NCBI GenBank assembly: GCA_029571425.1
Contig: JAKPSR010000087.1
Coordinates: 1 to 9,813 of the forward strand
Origin: Spirochaetota bacterium
GTDB taxonomy: Bacteria > Spirochaetota > Spirochaetia > Treponematales > Treponemataceae
Direction of reading: 5' to 3'
Length of the DNA: 9,813 nt
Each line of letters starts with the position of its first letter. Within the stretch, counting starts at the first letter, position 1. Below the pieces are notes generated by a model. The model worked only from the letters and a program-made list of their open reading frames with translations, had not been told where the DNA came from and did not search any database. A program made the translations under genes and the position numbers. Positions 7,221 through 9,813 of this stretch are shown one piece after another.

Positions 7221-7246
7221 GCGCAAACGTTTGCGCAATCGTTTGC
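7221..7246. promoter_or_regulatory. PurR/LacI-type palindromic operator with overlapping second copy
   Basis: GCGCAAACGTTTGCGC at 7221-7236 is a perfect 16-base palindrome with the central CG typical of LacI/GalR-family operators, and it closely resembles the PurR box (ACGCAAACGTTTGCGT). A second copy overlaps it: GCAATCGTTTGC at 7235-7246, one base off a perfect core. Both sit just downstream of the predicted -10, over the expected transcription start, where a bound repressor would block transcription of the condensation-fold gene. The regulator is not in the window. Confidence 0.7.
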
Positions 7247-7250
7247 CTAA

Positions 7251-7279
7251 TTCATACACCATACAACCAGGTTTGGCAA
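7251..7279 (-). promoter_or_regulatory. Promoter for the condensation-fold gene
   Basis: On the minus strand, TTGCCA (7279-7274) and TATGAA (7256-7251) are separated by 17 bases, giving five and four matches to consensus. The start of transcription is expected near 7244, inside the palindromic operator, leaving a leader of about 55 bases to the ATG at 7189. This separates the gene from the FapA operon upstream. Confidence 0.55.
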
Positions 7280-7318
7280 GAGGAAATATGCAGTTTTTCT
7301 AACCTATTACCTGAACCG

Positions 7319-8851
7319 TTACCGGATTCGCTCGTATTGAACGATACCGGCCTTCTTATCAAGGAAAAAGCGCGAGGACGACAGGGGTTTTTTGACCACG
7401 AACGACACATGGCAGATTTCGATATACACACCGGGATATACGGTCCCTGTGACGACCACGTCGGCGGCCTCGTTCTTGTCGAGGGTAAACACCAAATTGG
7501 CCGACGCGACGTTCAGCTTTCGTATACCGTCGAGGATGCGCTCGTGAGACGAAAGAAGCTCGGCGCGATCCGCGCGCGATGGGTCCTTCAAACCTTCGCG
7601 AACCTTTTGCAGGGCAAGCGCGAGCTTCATGCTTTGGTCTTTCGCCCAGTCGAGTTTCTTCACCACCGAATAATCGAGCCCGCAGTATATCTCGGTCCTT
7701 GGGGCCGTGGATCCACCTATCTGATGCGCGCGAAAGCCGTCCTGCGCGAAGAACACCCCGCCGACGACCACGCAGCGGGGGCCGCACGCGATGGACGCGC
7801 CGGAATACACGGAGGAGCGGATAATCCCCGCCGCGATCTCCACCGGGCCGCGCGCCTCAACGACGCAGTTCTCCAGAAATTTTGCGCGCACGGAACCGCC
7901 AACCTGAAGCACGCCATCCTTTCGCCCGATTATTCCCTGCTTGACGACAAGGTCTCCCTCGCACTCAAGGACACTCGCGTCGAGGGTACGATCGACGCGA
8001 ACGCTCCCGCCCGCCTTGACCGTGAAGCCTTCTTGCACGTCCCCGAGGATCAGCACGTCCCCCTGGAAATCTATGTTACCCGTGTGATAGTCGACGCCGG
8101 TATCCACGACAAGGACAGAGCGAACTGAGATGACGTTCTTCGTCAGGTCGAAGAGTCCGTCGATCAAGGATAAAACCTCGCCGTCGCGATTCTCGACGTT
8201 CTCGCCCAGCGTATAGGTAGGATGCCGCTCGTGGGCCGGCTCAAGACGACCGCCCACGACGTTAGCCCCTTGCTTTCCCTCTTGCCCCGGATGCAGAACG
8301 GCGATTCGATCGCCCTTCTTCACCATCACGAAAGGCGTTTCGCTCTTGTAATCGACGTTTCCTTGCTCGTCCACCTCGCGCGTGGGCGGGGCGAGGAGCC
8401 GAGGCTCGACGATATAATGTGGAGGGATCTCGGGAACCGATGCCCAGCCATTGGCGACGCGCACGCCGTCGATTTTTTTCCCCTCAAGCACGGATCGAAG
8501 GAGCGCCGCCTCGACGACGGACCAATCAACGCCCTCAACGACGCCGACGCGCTCAAACTCGGCTACGATATCGTCCATCTTCACCGGCGACATTCCCTGC
8601 GTCGCCGGGAAAAAAGAGAGATAAGCCGACATCTTGTCCGGCGCGACCGCGCACTCCACGTACCCGTTGACGGGAAAGGAATGCGTCTCCTCGACGAGCC
8701 CCCGCAAATCCTTGACCATCGAGTCGCCGGCCACGACGCCCTCCAGAAGCTCGTCGCCGGGCAGGAACGACGATTCCAGCCCCGATATCTCGCGCAACAC
8801 TTGGTCCACGGCCTCGAGCGCCGGGTCCTTTGGGTCTTTGGTTTTTTTCAT
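7319..8851 (-). CDS. fapA: FapA/DUF342 family protein
   Basis: A 510-residue protein with full FapA-family architecture: an N-terminal alpha/beta region (about 1-235, including VKKGDRIAVLHPGQEGK around 177-193), then a glycine-rich repeated section (about 250-395) that should fold as a right-handed beta-helix (stretches such as GNIDFQGDVLILGDV, GGSVRAKFLENCVVEA, GGSTAPRTEIYCG), then a helical coiled-coil-like part (about 398-455) and a short beta-rich tail. In Vibrio, FapA ties flagellar assembly to sugar-transport signalling; in most bacteria its role is unknown. There is no signal peptide or membrane segment, so it should be cytoplasmic. The ATG overlaps the stop of the response regulator gene (ATGA), so it is the last gene of a signalling operon. 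Family assignment is firm, function is inference. Confidence 0.9.
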   Translation of the reverse strand: MKKTKDPKDPALEAVDQVLREISGLESSFLPGDELLEGVVAGDSMVKDLRGLVEETHSFPVNGYVECAVAPDKMSAYLSFFPATQGMSPVKMDDIVAEFERVGVVEGVDWSVVEAALLRSVLEGKKIDGVRVANGWASVPEIPPHYIVEPRLLAPPTREVDEQGNVDYKSETPFVMVKKGDRIAVLHPGQEGKQGANVVGGRLEPAHERHPTYTLGENVENRDGEVLSLIDGLFDLTKNVISVRSVLVVDTGVDYHTGNIDFQGDVLILGDVQEGFTVKAGGSVRVDRTLDASVLECEGDLVVKQGIIGRKDGVLQVGGSVRAKFLENCVVEARGPVEIAAGIIRSSVYSGASIACGPRCVVVGGVFFAQDGFRAHQIGGSTAPRTEIYCGLDYSVVKKLDWAKDQSMKLALALQKVREGLKDPSRADRAELLSSHERILDGIRKLNVASANLVFTLDKNEAADVVVTGTVYPGVYIEICHVSFVVKKPLSSSRFFLDKKAGIVQYERIR

Positions 8852-9213
8852 GGCGCACGTCCCGCTTCCTTAAAGAAATCGAGTATCTTGGCGATCTCGA
8901 ACGGCTTTTTCAGCACGCCCCGCGCGCCCGAGGCGAGCGCCTCCTGGGTCAACTGGTCGCCGGGGAAACCCGTGATAACGAACACGGGGGTATCCGGTCG
9001 AGCCTCGATTATGGATCGAGTAACGGCGGCGCCGTCCTTCTCCGGCATGCGAAGATCCACCAGAACAAGGTCGAAGCGTTGCTCCTTGGCGAGGCGCTCT
9101 CCCTCCAACGCGCTCGATCGCCCCTCGACGGAAAAACCCATGTCCTCCAGAATCGTCTTAACGGCCTCCAGTATCGGAATGTCGTCGTCGATAATGAGAA
9201 TGCTGCCTTTCAT
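8848..9213 (-). CDS. Single-domain response regulator (CheY-like receiver)
   Basis: A 121-residue protein that is a receiver domain and nothing else. It has the acidic pocket D9-D10-D11 (IIDDD), the phosphoacceptor Asp53 in VDLRMP, Thr81 in VITGF and Lys103 in KKP. With no DNA-binding or enzymatic output domain, it must act by binding another protein or by passing phosphate on. The frame is open to an ATG at 9351, but ATG 9213 has AAGGAG six bases upstream and begins right at the receiver fold, so it is chosen. The ATG overlaps the stop of the histidine kinase gene and its own stop overlaps the fapA start. The kinase upstream is the obvious phosphodonor and FapA a possible output partner; both are inferences from position. 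Confidence 0.92.
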   Translation of the reverse strand: MKGSILIIDDDIPILEAVKTILEDMGFSVEGRSSALEGERLAKEQRFDLVLVDLRMPEKDGAAVTRSIIEARPDTPVFVITGFPGDQLTQEALASGARGVLKKPFEIAKILDFFKEAGRAP

Positions 9214-9813
9214 GGTTCGCTCCTTTTTATAACCGCGCCGATGGACTGCGCCTCGGATATGACCGAGCGCAGGGACTCGAGCGTCGGGGGTTTGCTTACG
9301 TATACATCTATATCGGGGGACCGTTCCGTCGCGCCAAGCAGCTTTCGCCACCCCGTCATCATCACGATGGGGATGTCGGGGAAAGAATGCTTCGACGCCT
9401 TGGCGAAGGAATTTCCGTCCATCTCCGGCATCCCAAGGTCGGTAATGATGAGGTCAGGGCGCGCGCCGCCCTCGAGCCAAGCGAGGGCCTCGCCGGCGGA
9501 CCGAAACCGAGAGACCGCGTGCCCGTCGAGGGAAAGCAATTCGCCGACGACGTCGAGAACGCGGGGGTCATCGTCCACGAGCAGGATGTTCGCCGCAGAC
9601 ACCTTCGTCTGGACCGCGACCCGCTTGCCAGACGGAACGACCTCGCTCACGGCGGGAAGGATAAGCCTGACGACCGTCCCCATGCCCGGCGAGCTCTCGA
9701 TCTCGACCGATCCGCCAAAACGCCGCATCGAACCGTACACCTCCGCAAGCCCCAAACCGGTTCCCCGCACGCCTTTCGTGGTAAAGAAGGGTTCCATACA
9801 TCGGTCAAGAACC
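9210..9813 (-). CDS. Hybrid histidine kinase, C-terminal part (ATPase end plus receiver); 5' end beyond window
   Basis: Only the last 200 or so residues are in the window; the frame is open to the right edge, so the ATG at 9797 is internal. The visible part starts in the HATPase domain: the F-box EPFFTTK, the G2 box GTGLGLA and the closing strand GMGTVVRLILPA. After a short linker comes a complete receiver domain: LLVDDDP, phosphoacceptor Asp (codon 9440-9438, in ITDLGMPEMDG), MMTGW and a YVSKPP lysine. It is therefore a hybrid kinase that can phosphorylate its own receiver and perhaps the stand-alone receiver encoded next, with which it shares an ATGA junction. The sensor and the phosphorylated histidine lie outside the window. 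Confidence 0.92.
   Translation of the reverse strand, partial: VLDRCMEPFFTTKGVRGTGLGLAEVYGSMRRFGGSVEIESSPGMGTVVRLILPAVSEVVPSGKRVAVQTKVSAANILLVDDDPRVLDVVGELLSLDGHAVSRFRSAGEALAWLEGGARPDLIITDLGMPEMDGNSFAKASKHSFPDIPIVMMTGWRKLLGATERSPDIDVYVSKPPTLESLRSVISEAQSIGAVIKRSEP

Noticed and set aside
9214..9351. Upstream start (ATG 9351) for the response regulator
   Set aside because: The added 46 residues overlap the kinase receiver in another frame, while ATG 9213 has a good Shine-Dalgarno and an ATGA junction.

Overview
The window is GC-rich, gene-dense bacterial DNA, most likely from a spirochaete (Spirochaetota). That assignment is inference. It rests on two cyclases with a 7TMR-DISM-type membrane receptor module, a FapA/DUF342 protein in a two-component operon, a relaxed lipobox and the general protein style. 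No rRNA, tRNA, CRISPR array, insertion sequence or phage gene was seen. No intergenic gap exceeds about 130 bases.

Layout. (1) 3940 to 1, minus strand: two tandem paralogous membrane cyclases overlapping by ATGA. The downstream one (2051 to 1) has no stop in the window and runs off the left edge. (2) 3941-4042: a short divergent promoter region with a perfect TTGACA-N18-TATAAT promoter placed directly at the cyclase start codon. (3) 4043-5922, plus strand: a short-chain dehydrogenase/reductase coupled by ATGA to an SGNH (CE2-like) esterase. (4) 7189 to 5927, minus strand: a stand-alone condensation/acyltransferase-fold protein, convergent with the esterase and preceded by a promoter and a PurR/LacI-type palindromic operator. 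(5) 9813 to 7319, minus strand: the end of a hybrid histidine kinase, a single-domain response regulator and a FapA/DUF342 protein, both junctions being ATGA overlaps.

Main discovery candidate: the two tandem cyclases have lost opposite halves of the class III active site. The downstream protein keeps both metal-binding aspartates (D467, D511) but has lost the base-binding and transition-state residues (R507, A573, K580, Q584 in place of Lys, Thr, Asn, Arg). The upstream protein has lost both aspartates (H458, E502) but keeps K498, T566, N573 and R577. Class III active sites form at a dimer interface, with metal residues from one subunit and the rest from the other. The pair should therefore be inactive as homodimers but able to build one complete site as a heterodimer. 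This is the arrangement of the C1/C2 halves of animal transmembrane adenylyl cyclases, here apparently reached by duplication of a bacterial receptor cyclase with each copy carrying its own sensor and membrane domain.

The other units look like an enzymatic pair (SDR plus esterase), a regulated acyltransferase-like gene, and a phosphorelay linked to FapA.
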